This document shows positions 8,267 to 16,979 of a stretch of 64,000 nt of DNA, piece after piece. The position numbers and the translations under genes are program-made. The stretch spans positions 1 to 64,000 of the forward strand of contig NZ_PVBQ01000007.1 of the NCBI RefSeq assembly GCF_002980525.1. Reading direction: 5' to 3'. Position 1 is the first letter of the stretch. The number at the start of each line of letters is the position of its first letter. The notes under the pieces are model-generated. The model saw only the letters and a program-made list of their open reading frames with translations, did not search any database and was not told the DNA's origin. The DNA comes from Sphingobacterium haloxyli. Its GTDB lineage: Bacteria > Bacteroidota > Bacteroidia > Sphingobacteriales > Sphingobacteriaceae.

Positions 8267-10279
8267 TCAAAGGCTATACTCACCCTCATCTATCCACAAC
8301 CCGTCGTTTTTGATAATCTCTATCAACTCATCTAAAGCATTGGCCGCGCTCACATTTCTCTTAACGACTTCCTTGCCTCTATAGAGCGTTATCTTGTCAG
8401 GCCCAGCCCCTACATAGCCGTAATCTGCGTCGGCCATTTCGCCGGGGCCGTTTACAATACAGCCCATAATACCGATTTTCAAACCTTTTAAATGGTTGGT
8501 ACGGCTTCTGATCATTTGTGTTGTTTCTTGTAAATCGAAGAGCGTCCGTCCACAACTTGGGCAAGATATATATTCCGTTTTCGAAATGCGGGAACGAGTT
8601 GCTTGCAAAATTCCGAAGGATAGTGAAGCCAGCTTATCCAAGGGAGTAGCGGGCGAATCTATCCAGATTCCTGACCCCAACCCGTCGATCAATAAAGCAC
8701 CCATATCCGTAGCAGTATATAGCTGAATCTTAGAGATCGGCTCTTCAGGATCCATAATCTCTCCGACGGGTCCAGAAAATTCCTCCACGGGATAACTCCG
8801 CTTGATGATCACGGGATTATTGACACCGATTGCTTGCAGGTTGTTGAAGAACTGCCGTTGGTCTGCCATTCCATGGGGCTGATTAGTTTCTAAAATAAAG
8901 ACAACGGTGCTGTCTATTTGTAAATCTGCAAAATATGTCCCGTCGAGGTCATCGTTTGTCAATGTGATCAGATTTAAGGAAGAATCGAACACCACAGCGT
9001 CTTGATAGCCTTTCAATGAATAGACAGGGTGTTTATTAGCTTTATCTTTTAAATTTTTCCAAACTTCATAATCATATAGTACTTTGAGGTTTCCCGGAAG
9101 CGTAAACGATGGTAGTTGGGAGCCGAGATAAACAAAATCTACCGACTGATCACCCATGTGGTATTTATCGTTGAGTGCGTCGTATCGATAACCCACAGCT
9201 GTCAATACGAACGGGTCTTTTAAATTCTCGCGGGAGATATCCACAACTACACGTGGAACCAAGGAGCCCCCGATAAATGTGTTGACTTCCATTGCCTCAT
9301 AAGGGCTGACATTTGTATGATCCGCCAGATTTATAATTTCGCGTGTAGTGGAATACGCCTGTCTTTTTTTGCGGTCCGTATAACGATTAACTAAAGCTCG
9401 GGCAACAGGTATCTCGTTTTCTGGTTCTTCCGTTAGCGAGACCCGTATGGTATCACCTAGCCCATCCTCCAATAATGTTCCAATGCCTACAGCAGATTTG
9501 ATTCGCCCATCCTCACCATCTCCAGCTTCTGTAACCCCTAAGTGAAGCGGATAGTTCATATTCTCGGCAACCATTTTTTGGACCAACAAGCGATAGGCTC
9601 GTACCATTACCTGCGGATTAGAGGATTTCATGGATACGACGAGGTTGTAATATCGTAAGTCTTCGCAAATACGTATAAATTCTAGTGCAGATTCTACCAT
9701 ACCCTCAGGGGTATCGCCGTATCTACCCATAATACGGTCAGAAAGCGAACCGTGGTTAGTGCCAATACGCAGCGCAGTACCGTACTCTTGACATATTTTA
9801 ACCAAAGGCGCAAACTTTTTATAGATACGTTCCAATTCATCTTGGTAGGCCGCATCGGTATATTCTAACTGGTCAAATTTCTTTTTGTCGGCATAATTAC
9901 CGGGGTTGATACGCACTTTCTCCACGATACGCGCCGCTACTTCTGCTGCATTGGGCGTAAAATGAATATCCGCCACCAAAGGGACACGATAGCCTCGTAT
10001 TTTCAGCTCTTTTTTAATGTTGGCCAGGTTTTCAGCCTCTTTGATGCTCGGTGCTGTAATTCGTACATATTCACAACCGGCATCTACCATGCGGATAGTC
10101 TGTTCTACAGACCCCAATGTATTCATGGTGTCGACCGTGGTCATACTTTGGATGCGAATAGGATGGTTTCCTCCCATAGGAACATCGCCCACGCTTACTT
10201 CTCGTGTCAAAAACCGACTATAAGTTGTTTTGGAATTACAATATCCTCCGGGTAAAATGATTGTGTTCGTTGTGTCCAT
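8267..10279 (-). CDS. ispG: 4-hydroxy-3-methylbut-2-enyl-diphosphate synthase, long form
   Basis: IspG (GcpE) reduces MEcPP to HMBPP in the MEP pathway using a [4Fe-4S] cluster. From ATG 10279 it has 670 residues, far longer than the roughly 370 of the E. coli enzyme. It is the three-domain form known from Bacteroidota, Chlamydiae and plants, with a large insert between the TIM barrel and the iron-sulfur domain. The barrel begins near 40 (PIRIQSMTTVDT). The cluster ligands are Cys573, Cys576 (CPSCG) and Cys607 (MGCIVNGPGE), followed by Glu614. A TTG at 10291 is open upstream but lies inside the -7 box, so ATG 10279 is preferred. Confidence 0.95.
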   Translation of the reverse strand: MDTTNTIILPGGYCNSKTTYSRFLTREVSVGDVPMGGNHPIRIQSMTTVDTMNTLGSVEQTIRMVDAGCEYVRITAPSIKEAENLANIKKELKIRGYRVPLVADIHFTPNAAEVAARIVEKVRINPGNYADKKKFDQLEYTDAAYQDELERIYKKFAPLVKICQEYGTALRIGTNHGSLSDRIMGRYGDTPEGMVESALEFIRICEDLRYYNLVVSMKSSNPQVMVRAYRLLVQKMVAENMNYPLHLGVTEAGDGEDGRIKSAVGIGTLLEDGLGDTIRVSLTEEPENEIPVARALVNRYTDRKKRQAYSTTREIINLADHTNVSPYEAMEVNTFIGGSLVPRVVVDISRENLKDPFVLTAVGYRYDALNDKYHMGDQSVDFVYLGSQLPSFTLPGNLKVLYDYEVWKNLKDKANKHPVYSLKGYQDAVVFDSSLNLITLTNDDLDGTYFADLQIDSTVVFILETNQPHGMADQRQFFNNLQAIGVNNPVIIKRSYPVEEFSGPVGEIMDPEEPISKIQLYTATDMGALLIDGLGSGIWIDSPATPLDKLASLSFGILQATRSRISKTEYISCPSCGRTLFDLQETTQMIRSRTNHLKGLKIGIMGCIVNGPGEMADADYGYVGAGPDKITLYRGKEVVKRNVSAANALDELIEIIKNDGLWIDEGEYSL

Positions 10280-10288
10280 ACCTGGATA

Positions 10289-10296
10289 CAAAGTTA
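10289..10296 (-). promoter_or_regulatory. -7 box TAACTTTG of ispG
   Basis: On the minus strand a perfect TAnnTTTG box ends 9 bases before the ispG ATG at 10279. The transcript would be leaderless or have only a few bases of leader. It is the main argument against the upstream TTG start. Confidence 0.6.
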
Positions 10297-10306
10297 ATGC
10301 TTTTAT

Positions 10307-10331
10307 GTTCTTTTTTTCCTCAAAAAAGAAC
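10307..10331. repeat. AT-rich perfect hairpin upstream of ispG
   Basis: GTTCTTTTTT and AAAAAAGAAC form a perfect 10-bp stem around a 5-base loop. It sits in the roughly 225-bp gap between ispG and the LiaF-like gene, both on the minus strand. The remaining 10332-10505 shows no ORF. The hairpin could end transcription from the LiaF-like gene, although no long T run follows it, or it could be part of a dispersed intergenic repeat. Confidence 0.5.
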
Positions 10332-10505
10332 CAAAACCGAACAAAGTGAGTTCATGGACACCAAAACAAACACTTGTTCATAAAAATCGTCGCTTCAAAT
10401 CTTTGAGGAAAGGGGTAGTACTAAGGATGGGTTTCTACAACCTCAAAAATTTGTATGCGACCTGGAAGGTTAAGGGAGGGATTGTGCAAATGCGCCATTC
10501 CGTCT

Positions 10506-11438
10506 CTAGTATCGAGTTATAGTGAAATTATTCGCGGCTCCTTCCAATTCGATATCAAATTTGTTTTCTGCGTTCTCATAATTTGCCGTTTTTGCGATAC
10601 CGTTTTCGCTGGTTTCAAAGCCCTCAAAAGAATTTTTCGATAAAATAGAAGTATATTCAACTTTAACGGCAGCGTCCTTTGGGATGCGGAAATGGATTTT
10701 TGACGCGCCGGTAGCAACATCAATTTTAGATATGCCGATTGTTGGTTCGCCTAACGTGAGATCCATGGTGCTTGCTCCCGTGTTTACTTCCAACGTTTTA
10801 AACCGCAACGAGGATAAATCACCTTTAAAATTTGCCGCACCATAATTTAAAATCAAATGCCAATTTACTTCGGGATTCAACCCAATCAGGACATTATTCG
10901 TTTTATTCTTATTCTTAGAAGTGATCGGCTTGGCATTGATAACAACAGTTTGTTTATCTCCTTCCTGCTTTGTTTTGATGTTCATGCCCATGTCGTCTGT
11001 CTTTGCTCTGGCCGAAACCAGATTAGTGCCCGTTTCTACCGTCATTTCAAATTTTCCAGCTCCGCCGTTAAATTCCAAGGTTGACTCTTTCACTGTCGGA
11101 TCAAATGGCGTATGCACAGCGTTCAATAAAGGTTCATCGTCATTGACGTTGTCTATGCTGATGTTTTTTCCGTTAAAGAGTTGTTCTGACCAGTCTGTTT
11201 TAGGAGCAGTTAGGCCAACATAGAAAATCCATCCTAAAAACAGGACATTGCAACCGATTTTAATATAGTTTCCAAATGCCTTATTTTGAGCGATTAAGTT
11301 GATTCCAACAATAATAATAAGTAAAGGCCAATATTTAATTGTAGCCCAAAAGTTAAAATGTAGAATGTCTAGGTTATGCAATAGCAGAACCAGTCCTATA
11401 AAGACAAACCAAATGCCGGATGTAATCTTATTCTCCAT
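10506..11438 (-). CDS. LiaF-like membrane protein with N-terminal LiaI/LiaF transmembrane region
   Basis: From ATG 11438 the product has 310 residues. A TTG at 11462 is open further upstream but less likely. Residues 1-85 hold three to four hydrophobic segments (SGIWFVFIGLVLLLHNLD, FWATIKYWPLLIIIVGINLI, a third after NYIKIGCNVLFLGWIFYVG), the pattern of LiaI-LiaF-like transmembrane regions. The remaining 220 residues are repeating beta strands (LEVNTGASTMDLTLGE, IDVATGASKIHFRIP), like adhesin-type or LiaF C-terminal beta-helices. In Firmicutes LiaF modulates an envelope-stress two-component system. No such system is adjacent here, so the role is unknown. It is divergent from mlaE. Confidence 0.7.
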   Translation of the reverse strand: MENKITSGIWFVFIGLVLLLHNLDILHFNFWATIKYWPLLIIIVGINLIAQNKAFGNYIKIGCNVLFLGWIFYVGLTAPKTDWSEQLFNGKNISIDNVNDDEPLLNAVHTPFDPTVKESTLEFNGGAGKFEMTVETGTNLVSARAKTDDMGMNIKTKQEGDKQTVVINAKPITSKNKNKTNNVLIGLNPEVNWHLILNYGAANFKGDLSSLRFKTLEVNTGASTMDLTLGEPTIGISKIDVATGASKIHFRIPKDAAVKVEYTSILSKNSFEGFETSENGIAKTANYENAENKFDIELEGAANNFTITRY

Positions 11439-11605
11439 ACTTCTGTAAATATAACAGCTCAAAACTACAAGTTACGATTTTTTTACTAAACTACTTTTAG
11501 GTTATATTGTTAATAGGTTCGGTGAAATAAACCGTTCTATCGGTGAAATTTCTTCCACGCAATTGTGTATATTGCAATAGTATTTAACGAAAGGTCGATT
11601 ATTCT

Positions 11606-12340
11606 ATGATATTTCATCATTTTGGCTCCTATATCCTGTTGTTGAGAAAGGTCTTCAAAAAACCTGAAAAATGGAAGATATATTTAAAAGAGATTTTTCA
11701 TGAAATGAACGAAATAGGCATAGGCTCCTTGAGCTTAATTTTAATTATTTCTACCTTTATTGGTGCGGTTATGACATTACAGATCGCCTTTCAGCTGGTG
11801 TCGGATCTTATTCCAACCGCTGTCATCGGGCAGATCAACCGAGACTCTAATATTTTAGAACTAGGCCCCACCATTTCGGGGCTGGTATTGATGGGGAAAG
11901 TTGGTTCGGCCATTTCTTCGCAAATAGGCTCGATGCGTGTGACAGAACAAATAGATGCGCTGGAGATCATGGGAATAAATGCACCCGGGTTCTTGATTTT
12001 GCCCAAGATTATCGCTGGTGTTATCATGGTACCTGTATTGGTCATCATTGCTATTTTCTGTGCTATTACCGGCGGGCTAATAGGAGGCAGTTTATCCGGG
12101 GCCGTCGCCCCCTCGGACTATATACAAGGTATACAAGAAGGTTTTAATGGTTTTACTGTGACCGTAGCAATAGTAAAAGCTATCATTTATGGGTTTATTA
12201 TCACATCTGTTCCTGCGTACAAAGGTTTTTATGTCAGGGGTGGTGCATTAGAGGTGGGGCAGGCTGGAACAAAAGCAGTAGTTATTGGCTGTATCGCAAT
12301 TTTGGTTTGTGATTACATCATTACTGCGTTGATGCTATAA
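11606..12340 (+). CDS. mlaE: MlaE-family phospholipid ABC transporter permease
   Basis: The 244-residue inner-membrane permease belongs to the MlaE/YrbE family. It has five or six hydrophobic segments and the conserved block ELGPTISGLVLMGKVGSAISSQ, with MRVTEQIDALEIMG in the coupling loop. With MlaF it forms the inner-membrane ABC part of a lipid transporter that maintains outer-membrane asymmetry. The start is ATG 11606. mlaF follows after 38 bases. No MCE-domain (MlaD) gene is in this cluster, so that subunit must be encoded elsewhere. Confidence 0.93.
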   Translation: MIFHHFGSYILLLRKVFKKPEKWKIYLKEIFHEMNEIGIGSLSLILIISTFIGAVMTLQIAFQLVSDLIPTAVIGQINRDSNILELGPTISGLVLMGKVGSAISSQIGSMRVTEQIDALEIMGINAPGFLILPKIIAGVIMVPVLVIIAIFCAITGGLIGGSLSGAVAPSDYIQGIQEGFNGFTVTVAIVKAIIYGFIITSVPAYKGFYVRGGALEVGQAGTKAVVIGCIAILVCDYIITALML

Positions 12341-12378
12341 CCCGAGGGTCCAAAAAATCCCTGTGCAACAATAAATTT

Positions 12379-13134
12379 ATGATTGAGATTCAGAATATAT
12401 ATAAATCATTCGGTAACAACGAGGTACTAAAAGGAATTGACGCCATTTTCGAACCCGGTAAAGTGAATTTAATTATCGGAGGGTCGGGTTCCGGCAAAAG
12501 TACGTTATTGAAATGCATTGTCGGCCTGCATGATCCCGACCAAGGCAAGGTGTTTTTCGATCAACAGGAGTTTACGGAAATGGACTTCGAAGAACGTATA
12601 CCCATCCGCCGGAATCTCGGTATGCTGTTTCAGAACTCCGCTTTGTTCGATTCCATGACGGTCGAACAGAATATTATTTTCACGTTGAACATGTTTACCG
12701 ATATGAGTCAAGCAGAGAAAATAGAACGGGCCAATTTCTGTCTTGATCGCGTCAACCTGAAGAATGTCAATAAATTATATCCATCCGAACTTTCTGGAGG
12801 AATGAAAAAGAGAGTGGGGATTGCGAGAGCAATTAGCATGAGCCCTAAATACTTGTTCTGTGACGAACCTAACTCCGGTCTCGATCCGGCGACCGCCATA
12901 TTGATAGATGAACTGATTCAAGAGCTAACGGAAGAATATCAGTGTACGACATTAGTCGTAACACACGATATGAACTCGGTGATGGGAATAGGGGATTATA
13001 TTCTGTTTTTGTATCAAGGACAGAAGTTCTGGGATGGATCTAATGAAGAGATGCTACGTTCGGATGTACAGGAACTGAATGATTTTGTCTTTGCAAGCCC
13101 ATTAATGAAAGCAGCAAGGGATTCTATTAAGTAG
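12379..13134 (+). CDS. mlaF: MlaF-family phospholipid transporter ATP-binding protein
   Basis: This 251-residue ABC ATPase powers the MlaE permease. It has a Walker A motif GGSGSGKST near 34-42, a Q-loop (MLFQNSALFDSMTV), the signature LSGGMKKRVGIARA and Walker B (YLFCDEPNSGLDP), with the switch His in VVTHDM. The sequence after the signature, and the Asn in place of Thr in DEPNSGLDP, are usual for the Mla-type subfamily. It is co-directional with mlaE and probably in the same transcript. Confidence 0.93.
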   Translation: MIEIQNIYKSFGNNEVLKGIDAIFEPGKVNLIIGGSGSGKSTLLKCIVGLHDPDQGKVFFDQQEFTEMDFEERIPIRRNLGMLFQNSALFDSMTVEQNIIFTLNMFTDMSQAEKIERANFCLDRVNLKNVNKLYPSELSGGMKKRVGIARAISMSPKYLFCDEPNSGLDPATAILIDELIQELTEEYQCTTLVVTHDMNSVMGIGDYILFLYQGQKFWDGSNEEMLRSDVQELNDFVFASPLMKAARDSIK

Positions 13135-13199
13135 TGCAACATCTCATATCTAATCTTTATCTTTGTGACGTTTTAATATCTGACATCTAATAGTTAAAA

Positions 13200-14099
13200 T
13201 TGAGTTCAACAACAAACATACAACTTCTTACGCCACAGCACTGGAATGATTACGAGCTGATCGATTGCGGTGATTTCGAAAAATTAGAACGATTTGGCGA
13301 AGTTATTTTAATTCGACCCGAGCCACAAGCCGTATGGCCTAAATCCTTATCGGAAACGGAGTGGACGCAGAAACATCATATCCGTTTTAAAGGTCGGTCA
13401 GCAACTTCTGGAGACTGGGTAAAGAAAAATCCCCAAACACAGGACCGTTGGCATGTCAGTTATAAAAACAAAGACGCATCCATTAAATTCCGTTTGGGGT
13501 TAACTTCGTTCAAACACGTCGGCATATTCCCAGAACAAGCCGTGAATTGGGATTATATATCGGAATCCGTCAAGTCTTTTAGGACACCCAATCCGAAAGT
13601 ATTAAATTTATTTGCCTATACAGGTGGCGCATCGTTAATTGCGAAAGCGGCTGGGGCAGATACAACACATGTTGATTCGATCAAACAGGTTGTTACTTGG
13701 GCGAATGAAAATCAAGCATTATCTGAATTGGATAATATCCGCTGGGTGGTAGAGGACGCGCTTAAATTTGTAAAAAGAGAATTAAAGCGTGGCAATAAAT
13801 ACCAGGGCATTATATTAGATCCGCCGGCCTATGGGCATGGTCCCAAAGGAGAAAAGTGGAAGCTTGAAGACCATATTATGGAGATGATGCGTGATGTGGT
13901 ACAATTGCTCGACCCGAAGGAACATTTTCTTATTTTAAACACCTACTCGTTAGGATTTTCCTCGGTCATCGTGGAGAATCTAATAAGAACGGCGTTCCCG
14001 CAAGTGGAAAATCTGGAAATAGGAGAACTTTATTTACAAGCAACGGCGGGATGTAAACTACCCTTAGGCGTTTTTGGAAAATTTAAGAAAATAAAATAG
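13200..14099 (+). CDS. Class I SAM-dependent methyltransferase, RlmI/RsmC-like
   Basis: The 299-residue product has a Rossmann methyltransferase domain at about 125-290: a SAM-binding loop (LNLFAYTGGASLIAKAAGA), an acidic VDS after strand 2, and a DPPAYGHG motif near 205. This arrangement is found in RlmI-like rRNA cytosine-C5 methyltransferases, but no PUA domain is present at the N-terminus and the cysteine pattern was not verified, so the target base is left open. The first 110 residues are a conserved lead (DYELIDCGDFEKLERFG). The only plausible start is TTG at 13200. It follows mlaF by 65 bases. Confidence 0.75.
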   Translation: MSSTTNIQLLTPQHWNDYELIDCGDFEKLERFGEVILIRPEPQAVWPKSLSETEWTQKHHIRFKGRSATSGDWVKKNPQTQDRWHVSYKNKDASIKFRLGLTSFKHVGIFPEQAVNWDYISESVKSFRTPNPKVLNLFAYTGGASLIAKAAGADTTHVDSIKQVVTWANENQALSELDNIRWVVEDALKFVKRELKRGNKYQGIILDPPAYGHGPKGEKWKLEDHIMEMMRDVVQLLDPKEHFLILNTYSLGFSSVIVENLIRTAFPQVENLEIGELYLQATAGCKLPLGVFGKFKKIK

Positions 14100-14168
14100 T
14101 TATTCTATGTCCTTTTTACAAAAAGGTGCACAGAAATCGACTTCGGGTATTTGAGATAATGGAGCGTG

Positions 14169-15962
14169 TTAAGGGGCGTGCTGTGCATTCGTATAAGTTA
14201 TGTTTTTCAAATCTTGTTCGTAACTGTCTAAGGCAGCTATAAAGCGTGGTATTTCTTTAAAACCAAACTTCTCCAGCTCGACGGTTATTGTGCGATAATA
14301 CGCAATACCAAGCGCGAGTTGGTTTTTAAATTTCTGAATAACTTTCATCTTTTTTACGTCGTCGGCACTATTTCTAACCAAGTTTCTGAGATAGTCGACG
14401 TAGAGCTGCAATTCGTTCAGAAACATGAGAGGCCTATTTTTCAAGTCTAGTGCTCGACGACCATATATATGATCTACCATTTTCTGTAGCGTGTATGGTC
14501 CTTTGAAATAGGCCGTATTGGGTCCCGGGCAGATAGAAACGGCCGTAATCTCCTTAGTTTTCTGTATATTGTATTTTAAATAGGCCGAAGCGGCAAGCCC
14601 TTCACACAAGCAGGTTTTTGCTGTAATTTTATCAAACCGTTCCTGAAATTCCGTTTGTGAAAGCTGGAGATTTTTTAACGATCTGATTTTAGCATGTTGA
14701 TAAACACGGGAAGCCGTACATACGGGTTCATCTGAAAATTCCGTATTAGACACCAGGTATTTCTTTGTACAAGGGCTTCCAGGAATACCCTTAACGATAC
14801 GTTCGATCCGTTTTTGCTCTGCTGTACTTCCTTTGAAATTATTAAAAGGAACACCAAGTGGGGACGAGTCGCTTAAATAGAAATCTTCCTTATTCGCCTG
14901 CACCAATTTCGTTAATGTGCCATTATCGACCGTAGTTGCTTCGGGTACCAATAAAAATGGTGAGCCCCAGCCGACGCTATCAAAACCGTAGTGGCTGAGG
15001 AGGAACAGCTGTTCTTCCGCCGTTCCTATTCCTCCTTGCACACTGAATCTGATAGGAAGGGTGTGGACGTTGAGTACGCCCTTTTCGAGGAGGGCTGCCC
15101 GATAAATGCAGGAAAGATCCTGAACGAGGCCTTCTTTCTGGTGTTTAAATTCTTCCAGAATTGGTCCTAACAAATAGCCGTCTGTTGCAAAAGCATGCCC
15201 TCCACAATTCAAGCCCGACTCGATACGGAATTCTGAAACCCACAACCCCTTTTTTGCCAAATATTTTGCTTGAATATAGGCAGAGCGATAGTCTGATACC
15301 TTCAAGATAATCCGCTTCTCCAATACACCGTGTTGATTTGGGAAAAAAGAGGGTAGCTCGGTAAGATAATTGTATAAACGGGGATTCATACCGGCTGAAA
15401 GGACAACGGATGACCTTAAGTCGGATCGAGCGAAACCTCGGAGTGCGGCAGAAGCATCGGAATATGTTTCGTCTAATGCTTTACCTCCTGCGTCAGTATT
15501 GAGTTTATCGACTTTTGCCATAATGTTGACATCGATTTCCCCCGGAACCACCATGGCTTTTAATTCTTCCGCTAGAGCGACTTTCAGATGGAGATCAGTG
15601 GCTTCTAGCATTTTAGTATAACGTCGTTTGCTCCAGTCTGTATCAGGCAAAAGCTCAAAATATTTTGTTAAGTCGGTATTTGGCGAGAACTCACCGTTCT
15701 TGATACGGAAAATCTGCATATCAACAATCTGTTGTACTAAGTTGAGGTAAGCCGTAATTCGCTTAGCGCGATAATCGGCTTCCGTCTTCTTGATAGGAAC
15801 ATAATGAAGTTCGTTTTCTCGGGCATGAAAAGCTCGTATACGCTCGATCAGCTCGTCGTCTACAATAGACATCACCGAAGAGATACCGAATTTTGCAACT
15901 TTTAACGGCGTGTCAATGGAAAAAGCTAACCCTAATACGGGAATGTGGAAATTGTGTTTCAT
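14169..15962 (-). CDS. Uncharacterised 597-residue protein with nitronate-monooxygenase-like TIM-barrel motifs and a cysteine cluster
   Basis: I do not recognise a named family. The N-terminus (HIPVLGLAFSIDTPLKVAKFG) and the middle (SGLNCGGHAF, SVQGGIGTAEE, FDSVGWGSPFLLVPEATT, LSDSSPLGVPF) resemble in order the FMN-binding segments of nitronate monooxygenase/FabK/PfaD-type TIM barrels. After about residue 390 come several cysteines (GSPCTKK, DEPVCTAS, KTCLCEG, SICPGP) that could bind a metal or cluster. The C-terminal 100 residues are helical. The start is ATG 15962; a GTG at 16004 is open upstream. No signal peptide is seen, so it is cytosolic. It is a single gene, convergent with the methyltransferase. 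The fold assignment is inference. Confidence 0.6.
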   Translation of the reverse strand: MKHNFHIPVLGLAFSIDTPLKVAKFGISSVMSIVDDELIERIRAFHARENELHYVPIKKTEADYRAKRITAYLNLVQQIVDMQIFRIKNGEFSPNTDLTKYFELLPDTDWSKRRYTKMLEATDLHLKVALAEELKAMVVPGEIDVNIMAKVDKLNTDAGGKALDETYSDASAALRGFARSDLRSSVVLSAGMNPRLYNYLTELPSFFPNQHGVLEKRIILKVSDYRSAYIQAKYLAKKGLWVSEFRIESGLNCGGHAFATDGYLLGPILEEFKHQKEGLVQDLSCIYRAALLEKGVLNVHTLPIRFSVQGGIGTAEEQLFLLSHYGFDSVGWGSPFLLVPEATTVDNGTLTKLVQANKEDFYLSDSSPLGVPFNNFKGSTAEQKRIERIVKGIPGSPCTKKYLVSNTEFSDEPVCTASRVYQHAKIRSLKNLQLSQTEFQERFDKITAKTCLCEGLAASAYLKYNIQKTKEITAVSICPGPNTAYFKGPYTLQKMVDHIYGRRALDLKNRPLMFLNELQLYVDYLRNLVRNSADDVKKMKVIQKFKNQLALGIAYYRTITVELEKFGFKEIPRFIAALDSYEQDLKNITYTNAQHAP

Positions 15963-16082
15963 ATAACATCGAATGTCGGTACGAAATACGACAATTTCAC
16001 GCAAGTATAAAGTAACGGAAGTGCGCTGAAAAAATGATTTAGCTCATTTTTAACAAGAAGGGGGTATAACGGCGGAGAAAGA

Positions 16083-16130
16083 TAAAAACGGCATCCGGGC
16101 CACTATCCGAAGAACAGCGGCCGAATGCTA
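16083..16130 (-). terminator. Strong rho-independent terminator after the DUF4382 lipoprotein gene
   Basis: On the minus strand a GC-rich stem (GCATTCGGCCGCT paired with AGTGGCCCGGATGC, one bulge) is followed by CGTTTTT. It begins about 14 bases past the lipoprotein stop codon. Confidence 0.85.
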
Positions 16131-16143
16131 TTTCGGGAGTTTA

Positions 16144-16920
16144 TCAAGAAGCTACATCGAGTGTAATCGTGCCTATATCTTTTGCAATGCCTGTTTCGAC
16201 GGTAACCCCGTCGATGGTTCTGTTTCCATATGCGTCGTTTTCAGGCTCGATAATAATCGTGTACGTTCCATCTTCAATACCGGGAAAATAGAACCTGCCC
16301 TCTGCATTCGTTATGGCACCAATACGCTCATCTCCGATCTCGATATAAATTTTCGGGGCGGCCTCCAAAGGGAGCACGACGCCGTGAATAACACCGGAAA
16401 CCGCTTCTGGTATCGCACGAATCACAGGTTTTAGACTATATCCACCATTACCTTGCTGTACAATCGAACTAGCTACGTCAAAGTCTAATAAAAGGGTATA
16501 CGCTACGTTCGGAATCAATTCATCCTGAACCTTGATCTTGACGCCCGAAGATTGTCCGCTTGGCGTTGTCAATGCGTGAGGTTGGCCGTCAACAATGATT
16601 TCGTTACCCTCATCGTCGAGTATTAACCGCACTTCTTGTAGGCGTCCAGAAGCTATTGTTTCATTTGCTAACAAGGTGTCTTTACCCATCGAGAATTCCA
16701 AGATATCGAAAGGTTCATTGTCATCAACATCAAGTGTGGTACGCCCGTTACTAGTCAATATCTCGATCTTATCAATATTCAGTAGTACCGCATCATATCG
16801 TCCCGGCGCATCCGTTATTTTCACGGATATGGGCGTCGTACCTGTTTTACCGTCATCATCGCTTTCACAGGCGCTTAGCAGCGCCAAAGCCGCTATACCT
16901 GAAAATAATACTGTTCTCAT
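16144..16920 (-). CDS. DUF4382 lipoprotein with a carboxypeptidase-regulatory-like C-terminal domain
   Basis: The 258-residue product has a lipoprotein signal peptide with lipobox LLSAC and lipidated Cys18, followed by a Ser/Asp-rich linker. Residues about 30-165 match the DUF4382 pattern (SVKITDAPGRYDAVLLNIDKIEI, then VRLILDD and KIKV). The last 80 residues look like a carboxypeptidase-regulatory beta sandwich (GAITNAEGRFYFPGIEDGTYTIII). It probably faces the periplasm or the cell surface; its function is unknown. It has its own strong terminator. It lies downstream of purU, separated by 59 bases. Confidence 0.8.
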   Translation of the reverse strand: MRTVLFSGIAALALLSACESDDDGKTGTTPISVKITDAPGRYDAVLLNIDKIEILTSNGRTTLDVDDNEPFDILEFSMGKDTLLANETIASGRLQEVRLILDDEGNEIIVDGQPHALTTPSGQSSGVKIKVQDELIPNVAYTLLLDFDVASSIVQQGNGGYSLKPVIRAIPEAVSGVIHGVVLPLEAAPKIYIEIGDERIGAITNAEGRFYFPGIEDGTYTIIIEPENDAYGNRTIDGVTVETGIAKDIGTITLDVAS

Positions 16921-16979
16921 GCTAAATTATATTATGTAAATCATCAAAACTGCAAAACAAATGCCAGAACGGTCAGCCG

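Noticed and set aside
10279..10291. TTG start four codons upstream for ispG
   Set aside because: It overlaps the -7 box, so it would not be in the transcript.
14108..14126. Short CCTTTTT/AAAAAGG hairpin between the methyltransferase and the 597-residue gene
   Set aside because: Stem too short and weak and no T tail; not called as a terminator.
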